NCBI RefSeq assembly: GCF_003332305.1
Contig: NZ_QOIO01000011.1
Coordinates: 1 to 64,000 of the forward strand
Source: Microvirga aerophila
GTDB lineage: Bacteria; Pseudomonadota; Alphaproteobacteria; Rhizobiales; Beijerinckiaceae
Reading direction: 5' to 3'
DNA length: 64,000 nt
A model generated the notes under the pieces. The model saw only the letters and a list, made by a program, of their open reading frames with translations, did no database searches and had not been told where the DNA came from. The translations under genes were made by a program, and so were the position numbers. Of this stretch, positions 24,038 to 34,572 are shown piece by piece (within the stretch, counting starts at the first letter, position 1; each line of letters begins with the position of its first letter).

Positions 24038-25546
24038 ATGGCAACGGGTTGGTCGCCTTTCAGGAACCGCTTTGGCAAGAAGCCTCAGGACGAGGCGCAG
24101 GATTTCCTGCCCGAGCAGATTGAACAGGCCATGTCCTCCAATGCCGTGCCGGCTCCACAGCCGAGGCCGGAGCCGGTCCTGGTCCGGCCCGACGGGGCCC
24201 TCGACTCAGTAGGGCAGAAGAACGAGCTGATCCGCGTCCGCTTCGCGAACCTGATCGACCGGCTTGAGGAAATCCGCAGCCTCAAGGACGATTTCACCCT
24301 GCTCAGCGAGCCGGTCTACGACCTCATCCGCGGCTACCCGCAGCTCCAGTCGCGGCTGCTCGAGACGGAAGCCGTGCTCAAGCAGGAGACGGAGACCACG
24401 GTGGCTCTGCGCCGGGAGTTGGCCGACCTCACCGGCAGCCAGGCCCGCATGACGGACGACCTGTCTGCTGCCGTCTCCCAGCTGCGCAAGGCGGAGAGCA
24501 AGGTCCGCGAGCAGGAATCCTTCATTGAGGACCTGCGCCTGAACGTGAAGGACAAGGAAGCGATCGTCGCTGACCTGGAGAACCAGCTCTCCATCGAGAC
24601 CGAGCGCGCCCGAAACATTACTGAAGAAAACCAGGCCCTGCGCCTTGAGGCCCAGGAAGCGGACCAGACGGTCGCCCGCGCCGAGCGCGAGCTGATCGAG
24701 ACCCGCGAAAGGAACGGCCTCCTCGATCACGAGACAAAGCGCCTTCAGAAGGTGGCCGAGGAGCAGAACTACCGTCTTTCAAGCCTCACGAACCGCTATG
24801 GCGAGCTGGAGACGCAGCTCGAGGCCACCCGCCAGCGCGCCTCGGAGCTTGAGACCAAGCTCATGTCCGAGCAGGTGCTGCGCCAGCGCCTCGAGACGCA
24901 GATCGACTCCGAGCGGTCGGCCCACCAGACCGACCTGTCGGCGCTCGACATGAAGATCGAGGGCCTGAACTCGCGCCTGGGTGCAACCGACAAGATCCTG
25001 GCGCATACCCGAGACCAGCTGCGCGACAAGAACGAGGCGCTTCGCGGCGTCGAGCGCAACCTCAAGGAAACCCTGATCGAGAAGAACACCCTCGACCGTC
25101 GCCTGGAGGCGACCCAGCAGGAGGTCGAGCGCCAGGTGGCCATGGTCAACGAGCTGCAGCGCTCGCGGATCGAGCTGCAAGAGCGGGTGGAGATGCTCAA
25201 CAAGGCCATCGCCGCCAAGGACTTCCAGATTGAAAGCTCCGATAACAAGGTCGCAAGCCTGTCCGAGCGCATCGACCAGCTCACCAAGCGGTTCGAGCAG
25301 GAGCGGAACACCCTGGAATCGGCCAATCGCCGCCTCACCGAGGAGCTGCAGAACGAGAAGGCCGAGCGCTCTCTCGTGCAGGGCGCCCTGGAGATCGCCC
25401 GCGAGAGCCGCATCAAGATCCAGAAGAAGTACATCTCGCTGCGCAAGAAGACCCGCCTCGACGTGCCGGAGGACGATCCGACCCTCTTCGACGAGGAAGA
25501 GATCGAGACCAATGTCCGGCCTCTGAAATCCACCGACGCCGAATGA
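24038..25546 (+). CDS. Long cytoplasmic coiled-coil protein of unknown function
   Basis: This 502-residue protein has no recognised enzyme domain, signal peptide or membrane segment. After a short basic N-terminus (MATGWSPFRNRFGKK) and a Pro-rich stretch, residues about 55-470 are almost continuous heptad-type coiled coil (for example SLKDDFTLLSEPVYDLIRG, then many E/Q/R/L runs). An acidic tail contains VPEDDPTLFDEEEIE. Proteins of this build often form scaffolds or polar cytoskeletal structures; that is inference. The 5' region has an inverted repeat CCTTACG-N14-CGTAAGG (24000-24027) that reaches into the likely ribosome binding site AAGG. It is monocistronic and ends at a strong terminator. 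Confidence 0.7.
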   Translation: MATGWSPFRNRFGKKPQDEAQDFLPEQIEQAMSSNAVPAPQPRPEPVLVRPDGALDSVGQKNELIRVRFANLIDRLEEIRSLKDDFTLLSEPVYDLIRGYPQLQSRLLETEAVLKQETETTVALRRELADLTGSQARMTDDLSAAVSQLRKAESKVREQESFIEDLRLNVKDKEAIVADLENQLSIETERARNITEENQALRLEAQEADQTVARAERELIETRERNGLLDHETKRLQKVAEEQNYRLSSLTNRYGELETQLEATRQRASELETKLMSEQVLRQRLETQIDSERSAHQTDLSALDMKIEGLNSRLGATDKILAHTRDQLRDKNEALRGVERNLKETLIEKNTLDRRLEATQQEVERQVAMVNELQRSRIELQERVEMLNKAIAAKDFQIESSDNKVASLSERIDQLTKRFEQERNTLESANRRLTEELQNEKAERSLVQGALEIARESRIKIQKKYISLRKKTRLDVPEDDPTLFDEEEIETNVRPLKSTDAE

Positions 25547-25548
25547 CC

Positions 25549-25577
25549 AAAAGCCCCGCACCCGCTGCGGGGCTTTT
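25549..25577 (+). terminator. Intrinsic terminator after the coiled-coil gene
   Basis: AAAAGCCCCGCA and TGCGGGGCTTTT pair exactly (12 bp) around CCCGC, starting 3 nt past the stop codon, with the T-run within and after the stem. Confidence 0.9.
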
Positions 25578-25721
25578 GCTTAGAGCGAGCGGCACGGCTC
25601 TTCTGCTAGGAGCCCGGTCTTGGCTTGCAATTTTTCGCCCGCATCATTCCCTTGGAGCCAGAGTGACGGTCTCGGGTTACACAAATCGAGCGTCAGCCCA
25701 CCCATGAGAAGGATACGAGTG

Positions 25722-26582
25722 ATGGCCCATCATCCTGCGATTGCCCGGAACCGCGTTGCCGTCGTCACGGGAGCCGCAAGCGGCATCGGGCTTGCGGCCG
25801 CCAAGCGTTTTGCCGAACTCGGCATGAAGGTGTGTCTTGCGGATCTCGCGGGCGATGCTCTCCAGCGCAGCGCGGCGGAGGTCGCGGCAGTTTCCGGTCA
25901 TCCCGAGAACGTACTGGCGGTGGCGACGGATGTCAGCCGGCGCGAGGACGTCGAGCAGCTCAAGGACAAGGTTTATGCCACCTTCGGTGAAGTGGCCGTG
26001 CTGATGAACAACGCCGGAACTGAGGGCGGAGGGCAGATCCTCGGCGATCCGGAACGCTGGCGCGCCATCCTCGACACCAATCTCTGGGGCGTGATCAACG
26101 GCGTGCAAATCTTTGCTCCGGCCATGATCGACCAGGGAACGGCTTGCGCCATTATCAATACGGGATCGAAGCAGGGCATCACCACGCCTCCGGGCGATAC
26201 GGCGTACAATGTGTCCAAGGCTGGCGTGAAGGTCGTCACGGAGGCGCTGGCCCATGAACTGCGCAACAGGCCCGAGTGCAAGGTGACGGCGCACCTGCTC
26301 ATCCCGGGCTTCGTCTATACGGGGTTCACGAAAGCCCGGGGCGTCACCGAGAAGCCCGCGGGCGCATGGGCGCCGGAGCAGGTCATCGACTTCCTGTTGC
26401 CGGCCCTGGAGCGCGGCGAATTTTACGTCCTCTGCCCGGACAACGAAACGACGCGGGACATGGACCAGAAGCGCATCCGCTGGGCTGCCGAGGACATCGT
26501 TCAAAACCGTCCGCCGCTCTCCCGCTGGCACCCGGACCATAAGGATGCCTTCGCGCGGTTCATGGCGGCAGAGCCCCAGTAG
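25722..26582 (+). CDS. Short-chain dehydrogenase/reductase
   Basis: This 286-residue SDR oxidoreductase has the NAD(P)-binding motif TGAASGIG at about 17, an NNAG motif (VLMNNAGTEG), the catalytic Ser region INTGSKQG, and Tyr-Lys in YNVSKAG. The substrate is not indicated; the C-terminal part (LLIPGFVYTGF, then KRIRWAAEDIVQNRPPLSRW) is longer than in minimal SDRs. The start at 25722 (MAHHPAIARNRVAVV) is preferred, with AAGGA about 9 nt upstream. It stands alone between the coiled-coil gene and DUF2076. Confidence 0.88.
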   Translation: MAHHPAIARNRVAVVTGAASGIGLAAAKRFAELGMKVCLADLAGDALQRSAAEVAAVSGHPENVLAVATDVSRREDVEQLKDKVYATFGEVAVLMNNAGTEGGGQILGDPERWRAILDTNLWGVINGVQIFAPAMIDQGTACAIINTGSKQGITTPPGDTAYNVSKAGVKVVTEALAHELRNRPECKVTAHLLIPGFVYTGFTKARGVTEKPAGAWAPEQVIDFLLPALERGEFYVLCPDNETTRDMDQKRIRWAAEDIVQNRPPLSRWHPDHKDAFARFMAAEPQ

Positions 26583-26681
26583 GGATTTGGCGGGCCGCGA
26601 GCTTGGCCGTCGCCTCTAACAAAAGGCTGCGCCATGCCTACATGGAGTTGGCAACGTCCATGTGTCCGAAGGAGGCACGCC

Positions 26682-27392
26682 ATGAACGATCAGGAACGCC
26701 AGGTCATCAGCGACATCTTTCGACGTCTCGAGCAGGTGGCGAACCAGCCGCGCGATCCGGAGGCCGAGCGATTGATCGCCGACAAGCTGCGCCAGCAACC
26801 CTATGCGCCTTACGCCATGGCGCAGACGATCTTCATCCAAGAGCAGGCGCTCGGAAACCTTCAGGCGGAGAACGAGCAGTTGCGGGCCGAGTTGGAGCAG
26901 GCTCAGCGCCAGCCGCAGCAGGGCGGTGGCTTCCTGTCGAGCATCTTCGGCGGCGGTTCGCGTCCGCAGCAGCACGATTACAGGCAGCCTCCTCGGCAGG
27001 CCTCCCCATGGGGTGGCGGCCAGTCGCCTTATCAGCAGCCCTACGGCCAGCCGCAGGGCGGCATGATGGGGGGCGGTCCCTGGGGCGGTGGCGGCATGAT
27101 GCAGCCGCGCGGTGGCGGCGGCTTCCTTCAAGGGGCCTTGTCGACGGCAGCCGGTGTCGCGGGCGGCGTGATGATTGCCAATGCCCTGTCCCACGCGTTC
27201 GGCGGCGGAGAGGCTGAGGCTGGCGGTGAAAAGACGGCCCTGGCCGATACCGCCAACAATGCCGGCGGCGATCAGGGCGCCGATGCGGGCAACGCGGGCA
27301 TCACCGATGCGCTCTATGGAAACGACCAGGGCGGCCACGACGACTTTTCGGATTTCGGCGGCGATGGCGGCGACGGGGGTGATTGGACCTGA
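26682..27392 (+). CDS. DUF2076 protein, Gly-rich
   Basis: This 236-residue protein has the DUF2076 head (MNDQERQVISDIFRRLEQVA, then EAERLIADKLRQQPYAPYAM and AQTIFIQEQALGNLQAENEQ). A Gln/Gly/Pro-rich centre follows, then a short hydrophobic stretch (GALSTAAGVAGGVMIANALS) and an acidic Gly/Asp tail (DFGGDGGDGGDWT). The family is described as a putative periplasmic ligand-binding protein, but no signal peptide is visible and its role is unknown. GGAGG 7 nt before ATG 26682 fixes the start. Confidence 0.85.
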   Translation: MNDQERQVISDIFRRLEQVANQPRDPEAERLIADKLRQQPYAPYAMAQTIFIQEQALGNLQAENEQLRAELEQAQRQPQQGGGFLSSIFGGGSRPQQHDYRQPPRQASPWGGGQSPYQQPYGQPQGGMMGGGPWGGGGMMQPRGGGGFLQGALSTAAGVAGGVMIANALSHAFGGGEAEAGGEKTALADTANNAGGDQGADAGNAGITDALYGNDQGGHDDFSDFGGDGGDGGDWT

Positions 27393-27419
27393 TCGGATTC
27401 CCGCCCCGCAGGCTGCAAG

Positions 27420-27443
27420 CGCCCGCCTGTCGGCGGGCGTTTT
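27420..27443 (+). terminator. Intrinsic terminator after DUF2076 gene
   Basis: CGCCCGCC-TGTC-GGCGGGCG is a perfect 8-bp stem with a tetraloop, followed by TTTTC. It lies 28 nt past the DUF2076 stop and just before the end of the converging SMR gene. Confidence 0.85.
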
Positions 27444-27446
27444 CAT

Positions 27447-27776
27447 TCAGTGGCCGGCCGTCTTCGAGAACAGGTTGATGATGACGACGCCAGCCAGGAT
27501 GAACCCCATGCCGATGATCGCCGGCCAGTCCAGCGGCTGGCGGTAGGCGAGCCAGCCGACCACGGCGATGAGAACGATGCCGATGCCGGACCAGACCGTG
27601 TAGGCGATCCCGACCGGGATCGTTCGCAGGGTCAAGGACAGGCAGTAGAACGCAAGGGCATAGCCGACGATGACAACGACCGAAGGCCAGAAGCGCGTAA
27701 ACCCTTCCGCGGCCTTCAGAGCCGATGTCGCGACGACCTCGCACACAATGGCGGCAAGCAAATAAGCGTAGTTCAT
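27447..27776 (-). CDS. Small multidrug resistance (SMR) transporter
   Basis: This 109-residue EmrE/SugE-type protein has four membrane helices. The membrane-embedded Glu is in AIVCEVVATSALKAAEGFT (Glu13, equivalent to EmrE Glu14). The YTVWSGIGIVLIAVVGW and GMGFILAGVVIINLFS segments are typical of the SMR core. It works as a dual-topology dimer exchanging protons for cationic drugs or polyamines. Convergent with DUF2076. The AT-rich region on its upstream side (27777-28300) should contain its promoter. Confidence 0.94.
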   Translation of the reverse strand: MNYAYLLAAIVCEVVATSALKAAEGFTRFWPSVVVIVGYALAFYCLSLTLRTIPVGIAYTVWSGIGIVLIAVVGWLAYRQPLDWPAIIGMGFILAGVVIINLFSKTAGH

Positions 27777-28340
27777 GGCGCGCCGTGTCCGTTCAAGATC
27801 CTTTTCTCCAGAAAGGTTCGCTTCCTGTAGAGAAGATAGCCTGTATGTACATATAGGGATCTGAGCGCAATGAATGCATGCCCCTTCGAATGTATAGCTG
27901 CTTTAAACAATAGTATTGTCCGCCAAAATTTTATTAAGTTTTGTCTGAGTTGTTGCTTTATTGCTGATTTGTTCTGATTTCGATCTGGCGATTTTGTTAT
28001 AATATTCGAAAATTCTAGCTTATCGAGAACTTATCCAGAACAAAGTTACATCGAGGACTCCCTTAGTCGGTCCTTAGGAGACGCTCGATCGCGCGGCCAA
28101 GGACGAGCGCAGTGCGAGCCGGTCCTGCTTTCGCTGGATTCCAAGGAGTTGCCACCGAATGTGCCGAGGCTCTTCCAAAGAGCACGCCCGACTGAGCCGA
28201 AGAGTTATTTCGCCTCGCTCCGAGTATGGGATTGTAGTCCCGCCCTGAGACGCGCGACCAGCGCCGAGGCTGCACAGGGCTGATCAGCCTCCATTGACCC
28301 GCAATCGATGCTCTCCAGCCCCACACTCGGAGAGACGCCC
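27777..28340. other. AT-rich intergenic region, no supported gene
   Basis: About 560 bp between the divergent SMR and SMP-30 genes. Positions 27830-28030 are clearly AT-rich, unlike the neighbours. An 87-codon frame on the minus strand (28063-28326) has random-looking composition and is not called. No tRNA, riboswitch or transposon end was seen. Confidence 0.5.
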
Positions 28341-29567
28341 ATGACGAAGCAAGAAGCCCGCGAAGGCGAGGACGACAACACGCTATCGCGGCGACTGTTC
28401 ATCACTGCCATGGGGGCGGGCGCGGTGGCTGCCGGATCGGGTGCCGCTTGGGCGCAGGCTCCTTCCCCGGCCGGGCCGCCCAGCACGGTGACGAATCCGC
28501 CGCGGGATTTCGGACCCGGCGGCGCGCCCACCACCTATTTCACCGATCCGGACATTCTCTCGGTCGATCCGCTTTTCAACCAATACGCCCAGCCCAACAG
28601 CGCGATCGTGCGGCTGTGGACCGGAGCGTTGTGGGCGGAAGGCCCTGCCTGGAACGGGCAGGGACGCTACCTCGTTTGGAGCGACATTCCCAACAACCGC
28701 CAGATGCGCTGGATCGAGGACGACGGCCACGTGAGCACGTTCCGCATGCCGTCCAACAACAGCAACGGCAACAGCTTCGATTTTCAGGGACGCCAACTCT
28801 CCTGCGAGCACCTCACCCGGCGCGTCGTTCGCTACGAGAACGACGGGGCGGTCACGGTGCTGGCCGATTCGTTCGACGGCAAGCGGCTCAATTCCCCCAA
28901 CGATGTCGTGCCCCATCCGGACGGCAGTTACTGGTTCACCGACCCACCCTATGGCGGCCAGCTATACGAGGGCGCGCCCGACGTGCAGGGCGGCCCCAGC
29001 AATGCGGGCGGGCGTCTCAATCCCCGACTCGGTCAGGCCGTCGGGATTGGCAACGCGAGGCGGGAATTGCCGACCAATTGCTACCGTATCGACCCGAGCC
29101 GCCGCGTCGATCTCGTCGTGACCGAAAATCAGGTTCCGGATCCCAACGGCCTGTGCTTCTCGCCCGACTATAGGCGGCTCTACGTGGCCAGCACTGGAAA
29201 AGGCCCCGGCGATACGGGCCCCGGCGGCAAGGGCGACGTACATGTGTTCGATGTGGGCACGGACAACAAGCTGTCGAACGGCAGGCTATTCACCGACTGC
29301 ATGGTCGACGGCGTGAAATGCGCTCCGGACGGTTTGCGCTGCGACGTGGACGGGAACCTGTGGTGCTCAAGCAATGCCGGAAGGGCTGTGGGCTATAGCG
29401 GCGTCACGGTGTGGACGCCGGACGCCAAGCTCATCGGGCGCATCCGCCTGCCCGAAGTCTGCGGCAATATCTGCTTTGGCGGCCCCAAGCGCAATCGCCT
29501 GTTCATGGCCGCGAGCCAGTCGCTCTATGCGGTCTATGTCAACACGCAGGGAGCGGCTCCCGGCTGA
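28341..29567 (+). CDS. Tat-exported SMP-30/gluconolactonase-like protein
   Basis: This 408-residue protein starts with a twin-arginine signal (SRRLFITAMGAGAVAAGSG, cut after AWAQA), so it is exported folded to the periplasm. The mature part has the six-bladed propeller pattern of the SMP-30/gluconolactonase/LRE family: GALWAEGPAWNGQGRYLVWS, RLNSPNDVVPHPDGSYWFTD, DPNGLCFSPDYRRLYVAST and CAPDGLRCDVDGNLWCSS. Glu, Asn and Asp residues that bind the divalent metal are at the expected places. It probably hydrolyses a sugar lactone or similar ester; the substrate is unknown. GGAGA before ATG 28341 supports this start. Confidence 0.9.
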   Translation: MTKQEAREGEDDNTLSRRLFITAMGAGAVAAGSGAAWAQAPSPAGPPSTVTNPPRDFGPGGAPTTYFTDPDILSVDPLFNQYAQPNSAIVRLWTGALWAEGPAWNGQGRYLVWSDIPNNRQMRWIEDDGHVSTFRMPSNNSNGNSFDFQGRQLSCEHLTRRVVRYENDGAVTVLADSFDGKRLNSPNDVVPHPDGSYWFTDPPYGGQLYEGAPDVQGGPSNAGGRLNPRLGQAVGIGNARRELPTNCYRIDPSRRVDLVVTENQVPDPNGLCFSPDYRRLYVASTGKGPGDTGPGGKGDVHVFDVGTDNKLSNGRLFTDCMVDGVKCAPDGLRCDVDGNLWCSSNAGRAVGYSGVTVWTPDAKLIGRIRLPEVCGNICFGGPKRNRLFMAASQSLYAVYVNTQGAAPG

Positions 29568-29575
29568 CGAGCGAA

Positions 29576-29605
29576 AGGGGCAGCCCATGAAACGGTGCTG
29601 CCCCT
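29576..29605. terminator. Bidirectional hairpin between convergent genes
   Basis: AGGGGCAGC (29576-29584) pairs exactly with GCTGCCCCT (29597-29605). On the minus strand CCCCT is followed by TTCGCTC; on the plus strand by CCGGTTT. It separates the SMP-30 gene and the L,D-transpeptidase gene and could end both. Confidence 0.65.
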
Positions 29606-29615
29606 CCGGTTTATG

Positions 29616-30407
29616 CTAGATCACGATCACCGGCGCGCCGACCGGAACGCGGGCATAGAGATCGATCACGTCCTTGTTGAGCATGCGGATGCAGCCCGAC
29701 GATACGGCCTGCCCGATGGTGTGCGGTTCGTTGGTGCCGTGGATGCGGTAGAGCGACGAGCCGAGATAAAGGGCACGCGCCCCGAGCGGATTGTCGGGCC
29801 CGCCTTCCATGAACTTCGGCAGGTCCGGGCGGCGACGCAGCATCTCGGCCGGCGGACGCCAGCTGGGCCACTCCTTCTTCATGCTCACCGTCTTGCGCCC
29901 GGCCCATTCGAACCCTGGACGCCCGACGCCGATGCCGTAGCGGATGGCCCGCCCGCCAGCCTGGACGAGATAGAGGTACTTGTTGGGCGTATCGACGATG
30001 ACCGTGCCGGGCCTCTCGTTGCCCCGATAGGCCACGATCTGCCGCTGGAATTGGGGCGCGATCGCATAGTCAATACTGTTGTCGTAGCCGTTATCGCTCT
30101 CGTACCCGCCCGGAAGCGCCGCGACCGCTGTGCCGGAGCGACGGCTGGGACGCGCCTCGTAACGATAGCCCGTCATGGGATCGACGGGCTCGGCCCGGTA
30201 ATAGGCTCTAGACGAGGGCCGCGTGACGAGCGGGTAGCCCGGGTCATATCCATCCCGGGTCTGGGCATAGGGATAATCATGTCCGGGAACCACCAGCACG
30301 TTGCCATAGGCATCCCGGGGAGCCCCGTACGGATAACCTTGGGCAAAGCCCGTGGCCGGGAGCGAGGCTGCCAGGAGAAAGACAGAGCAAGGAAGCCATG
30401 CACGCAT
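29616..30407 (-). CDS. L,D-transpeptidase (YkuD domain)
   Basis: This 263-residue secreted protein has a signal peptide (MRAWLPCSVFLLAASLPATG, ending GFAQ) and a Tyr/Arg/Pro-rich linker. The YkuD domain (about 130-263) includes GTVIVDTPNKYLYLVQAGGR, RYGIGVGRPGFEWAGRK and the catalytic motif HGTNEPHTIG...SSGCIRM with His and Cys intact. It forms 3-3 cross-links in peptidoglycan or attaches proteins to it. The start at 30407 is chosen for the signal peptide; the longer frame to 30575 is rejected. Confidence 0.93.
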   Translation of the reverse strand: MRAWLPCSVFLLAASLPATGFAQGYPYGAPRDAYGNVLVVPGHDYPYAQTRDGYDPGYPLVTRPSSRAYYRAEPVDPMTGYRYEARPSRRSGTAVAALPGGYESDNGYDNSIDYAIAPQFQRQIVAYRGNERPGTVIVDTPNKYLYLVQAGGRAIRYGIGVGRPGFEWAGRKTVSMKKEWPSWRPPAEMLRRRPDLPKFMEGGPDNPLGARALYLGSSLYRIHGTNEPHTIGQAVSSGCIRMLNKDVIDLYARVPVGAPVIVI

Positions 30408-30628
30408 CGAACCGCATCCTGTGATGTGAATATTCTGGTTAACGACAAGCGTGGCGATTGTTTCCGCCAAGGTGACTGAAATTGGGCGTTTCAGGGAAAA
30501 AATCCCTCCGGTCCTTCCACAGCCCTGAAACGGGTGGTGATCGATTAGGCAAAGTGCTGTAAGAGGCGTCACCACCTCAGCCCATGCCGGCCTTTCGTCT
30601 CGAGAGCCGCCTTCATCGTCGAGTCATC

Positions 30629-31474
30629 ATGCATTTCGGACCCGCCCTGCGGGCTGCCGCGGGCATCGCGGTTTTGTCCATCATGGATGCGGTCATCAAG
30701 GGTATGGCCGCGCATTACCCGATTTTCCAGGTCGCCTTGCTGCGGTTCGTCTGCGGGACGATCATCGCGACTGGCGTGGTTCTGGCGATGCGGCCCGGAT
30801 GGCCGAGCCGGGAAACGATCCAGGCCAACCTGCTTCGGTCCGTGGTGGCCGTCACGACGGCGGTCAGCTTTTTCTATGCCCTGGGCCAGCTGCCTCTGGC
30901 CGAAACCCTCGTTCTGTCCTTCCTGTCCCCCATGTTCGTAGCTCTGTTTGGGCTTCTCCTGCTCAAGGAGCGCGTCGATCTGCGAGTCATCGGGGCGATC
31001 GCCGTGGGCTTTTCCGGCACCCTCGTGGTGGTATTGGGCCAGACCGAGGAGGCTGGGGCGGTGCGTTCCCTCTCGGGCGTCGCGGCGGCGCTTTTGTCGG
31101 CTGTCACCTATGCCTTAAGCCTCGTCCTGCTGCGCCAGAGAGCTCAGCGCGACAAGTTCATGCACATCGTGTTCTTCCAGAACATCGGGCCGGCCATTCT
31201 GGTCATGCCGTTCGGCGTCTATTACTGGCAGCCCCTCGACCTGTCCCATCTCGCTTGGTTCATGGTCATGGGTGTCCTCGGGGTCGCCGGCCATGTCTTC
31301 ATGGCGACGGCCTACGCCAAGGCTCCGGCGGCCCGGCTCGCACCCCTGGAATACACGGCCCTGATCTGGGCGGCGGCCATCGGCTACGGCGTCTTCAGCG
31401 AGATTCCCACTTGGGCGACCCTCGGGGGAGGACTCCTTATTGTCGGGGCCGCCATGCTAGCGTCAAAAAGGTAA
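30629..31474 (+). CDS. DMT/EamA family transporter
   Basis: This 281-residue membrane protein (from MHFGPALRAAAGIAVLSIMD) has about ten helices in two EamA repeats: residues 5-135 (FQVALLRFVCGTIIATGVVL, TLVLSFLSPMFVALFGLLLL) and 145-280 (GVAAALLSAVTYALSLVLLR, RLAPLEYTALIWAAAIGYGV). The family exports or imports small metabolites such as amino acids or purines; the substrate here is unknown. The first Met of the frame is at 30584; neither start has a clear Shine-Dalgarno site. Confidence 0.85.
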   Translation: MHFGPALRAAAGIAVLSIMDAVIKGMAAHYPIFQVALLRFVCGTIIATGVVLAMRPGWPSRETIQANLLRSVVAVTTAVSFFYALGQLPLAETLVLSFLSPMFVALFGLLLLKERVDLRVIGAIAVGFSGTLVVVLGQTEEAGAVRSLSGVAAALLSAVTYALSLVLLRQRAQRDKFMHIVFFQNIGPAILVMPFGVYYWQPLDLSHLAWFMVMGVLGVAGHVFMATAYAKAPAARLAPLEYTALIWAAAIGYGVFSEIPTWATLGGGLLIVGAAMLASKR

Positions 31475-31548
31475 GGCTTTACACAGCGGAGCCGTCCCGG
31501 TCGTAACCAAAATCCGAAAAGGTTTCGGGTCGATCCACCCCCGGGCGT

Positions 31549-31615
31549 CTTGACTCGCCCCAGCGCCGCGATTATGTCGCGACTAGCGTTGGCACTCATT
31601 CAAAGACAGTGCTAA
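31549..31615 (+). promoter_or_regulatory. groESL promoter with CIRCE operator
   Basis: TTGGCACTC-N9-CAGTGCTAA (31589-31615) matches the CIRCE consensus TTAGCACTC-N9-GAGTGCTAA with one change in each arm. The repressor HrcA would bind it. A CTTGACT at 31549-31555 with ATTATG about 16 nt downstream fits a sigma-70 or sigma-32-like promoter just upstream, so both heat-shock systems may act. HrcA is not in the window. Confidence 0.85.
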
Positions 31616-31672
31616 CAGCAGATCAAGACGCGGCCATTGGGGGCTGCGCCAACAGGCATAAGAGGAAGTTCC

Positions 31673-31960
31673 ATGAAGTTCCGTCCGCTGCACGACCGCG
31701 TCGTCGTCCGCCGTATTGATGCGGAAGAGAAGACGAAGGGCGGCATCATCATCCCAGACACCGCCAAGGAGAAGCCGCAAGAGGGCGAGATCGTCGCCGT
31801 CGGCCCTGGCGCCCGTGACGAGAACGGCAAGGTCGCTGCTCTCGACGTGAAGGCTGGCGATCGCGTGCTGTTCGGCAAGTGGTCCGGCACTGAAGTCCGC
31901 ATCGATGGCGAAGATCTCCTCATCATGAAGGAGTCCGACATCATGGGCGTGATCGCGTAA
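31673..31960 (+). CDS. groES: Co-chaperonin GroES
   Basis: This 95-residue protein ([20 protein letters not shown]) has the mobile loop region [20 protein letters not shown] and the ending [17 protein letters not shown]. It caps GroEL as a heptamer during ATP-driven folding. The ATG at 31673 follows AGGAAG; the extra codons from 31637 are not conserved. It is 54 bp upstream of groEL in the same operon, under CIRCE control. Confidence 0.98.
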   Translation: MKFRPLHDRVVVRRIDAEEKTKGGIIIPDTAKEKPQEGEIVAVGPGARDENGKVAALDVKAGDRVLFGKWSGTEVRIDGEDLLIMKESDIMGVIA

Positions 31961-32011
31961 CACCTGGCGTCCCGCTTCGAAACCCATTTTACAAGTCAAC
32001 TGGAGGCATAG

Positions 32012-33652
<1,641 letters not shown>

Positions 33653-33679
33653 GTCCATACGCACTGCGCTGAACAAAAG

Positions 33680-33708
33680 AAGCCCCGGAGGAAACTCCGG
33701 GGCTTTTG
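33680..33708 (+). terminator. Intrinsic terminator of groESL
   Basis: AAGCCCCGGAG, loop GAAA, CTCCGGGGCTT form a perfect 11-bp stem followed by TTG, 28 nt past the groEL stop. Confidence 0.9.
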
Positions 33709-33858
33709 TATTCGCAGAGCATCGAAGTTGAGCGGACCGCTTACACGAGGTTCAGGATCCGTTGATCCGGCGAGGCAGCACGGCCGCTTCGGGCCCAAAG
33801 CCGCCGCAGTGTCCGGATGGAGGATCGCGGCTTTCCCTCAACGCCACACGCATTTGAT

Positions 33859-34281
33859 TTACATGCTCTTGCCAGGCAGACGGCTCGCCTGTTTCACCCA
33901 GTCGGTGAACTGCGCCTCATCGAAGGGGTGATCCTCATGGATGTCGAGGTAGCGCACGTCCTGCTGTTTCGACTTGCCGGGAGGAAGCGGACAAAGAGCA
34001 GCTCCGCGAAAGAAAGCGACTTTCACATATTTGGTGAAACAGTGAATTCCGAGGAACCAGCCTTGATCCTCGATGCCATAGAGGGGCGAGTTCCATTTAA
34101 CGGACTTCTTCAGGTTAGGGACGGCCTCGGTGATGAGCTCATTGAGGCGGTGTCCGACGGCTCTTTTCCAGCCGGGCATGGCTTCGATATAGGCCCGCAC
34201 GGGCGTATGGCCGGACCCCTTCGGAATCTGTGGGTTGCCACCAGCCAGAAGCCTAGGCTTGCGTGAGTTCGCCTCATCCAT
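33859..34281 (-). CDS. DUF1801 domain protein
   Basis: This 140-residue protein carries the DUF1801 (YdhG-like) fold: MPGWKRAVGHRLNELITEAV, then SVKWNSPLYGIEDQGWFLGI and VKVAFFRGAALCPLP. The family is widespread and functionally unproven; some members are distant relatives of iron-sulfur cluster or DNA-binding small proteins, but no inference is safe. The start at 34281 (MDEANSRKP) is a best guess, because upstream residues to 34404 are Cys/Ser-rich and unlike the family. The surrounding 34282-34520 holds no other gene. Confidence 0.75.
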   Translation of the reverse strand: MDEANSRKPRLLAGGNPQIPKGSGHTPVRAYIEAMPGWKRAVGHRLNELITEAVPNLKKSVKWNSPLYGIEDQGWFLGIHCFTKYVKVAFFRGAALCPLPPGKSKQQDVRYLDIHEDHPFDEAQFTDWVKQASRLPGKSM

Positions 34282-34526
34282 CGCGCGGGCCCTTGCTGGT
34301 GCGCTGCGGTACATCGAGCGACTTGCCGACATATGGTAACACGAACAGGTAAAGCCCATTGCGCAGGCAAGGCAAGAGGAAGACGGCGTCGATAATAAAG
34401 CCAATCAAGCAGGTCTGCGAATGACGTGTCGGCAAAGATGGCGACAATCCCCAATCAGTCCTGAGCCGTGGTCGTCAGGGTGGCTTCGGGTAAGTATCCT
34501 CCGCCCTCATCAACCCTGCCCATAGT

Positions 34527-34555
34527 AAAAAGCCCCGGATCGCTCCGGGGCTTTT
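34527..34555 (-). terminator. Terminator of the GST gene
   Basis: AAAAGCCCCGGA / TCCGGGGCTTTT form a 12-bp stem with loop TCGC. On the minus strand it is followed by TTTTTTAC, and it lies 17 nt past the stop of the GST gene at 34573. Confidence 0.9.
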
Positions 34556-34572
34556 CCTGTTTGTCGTGCGTG

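Noticed and set aside
28063-28326. 87-codon minus-strand frame in the AT-rich gap
   Set aside because: Composition looks like the antisense of non-coding DNA; no start signal and no recognisable motif.
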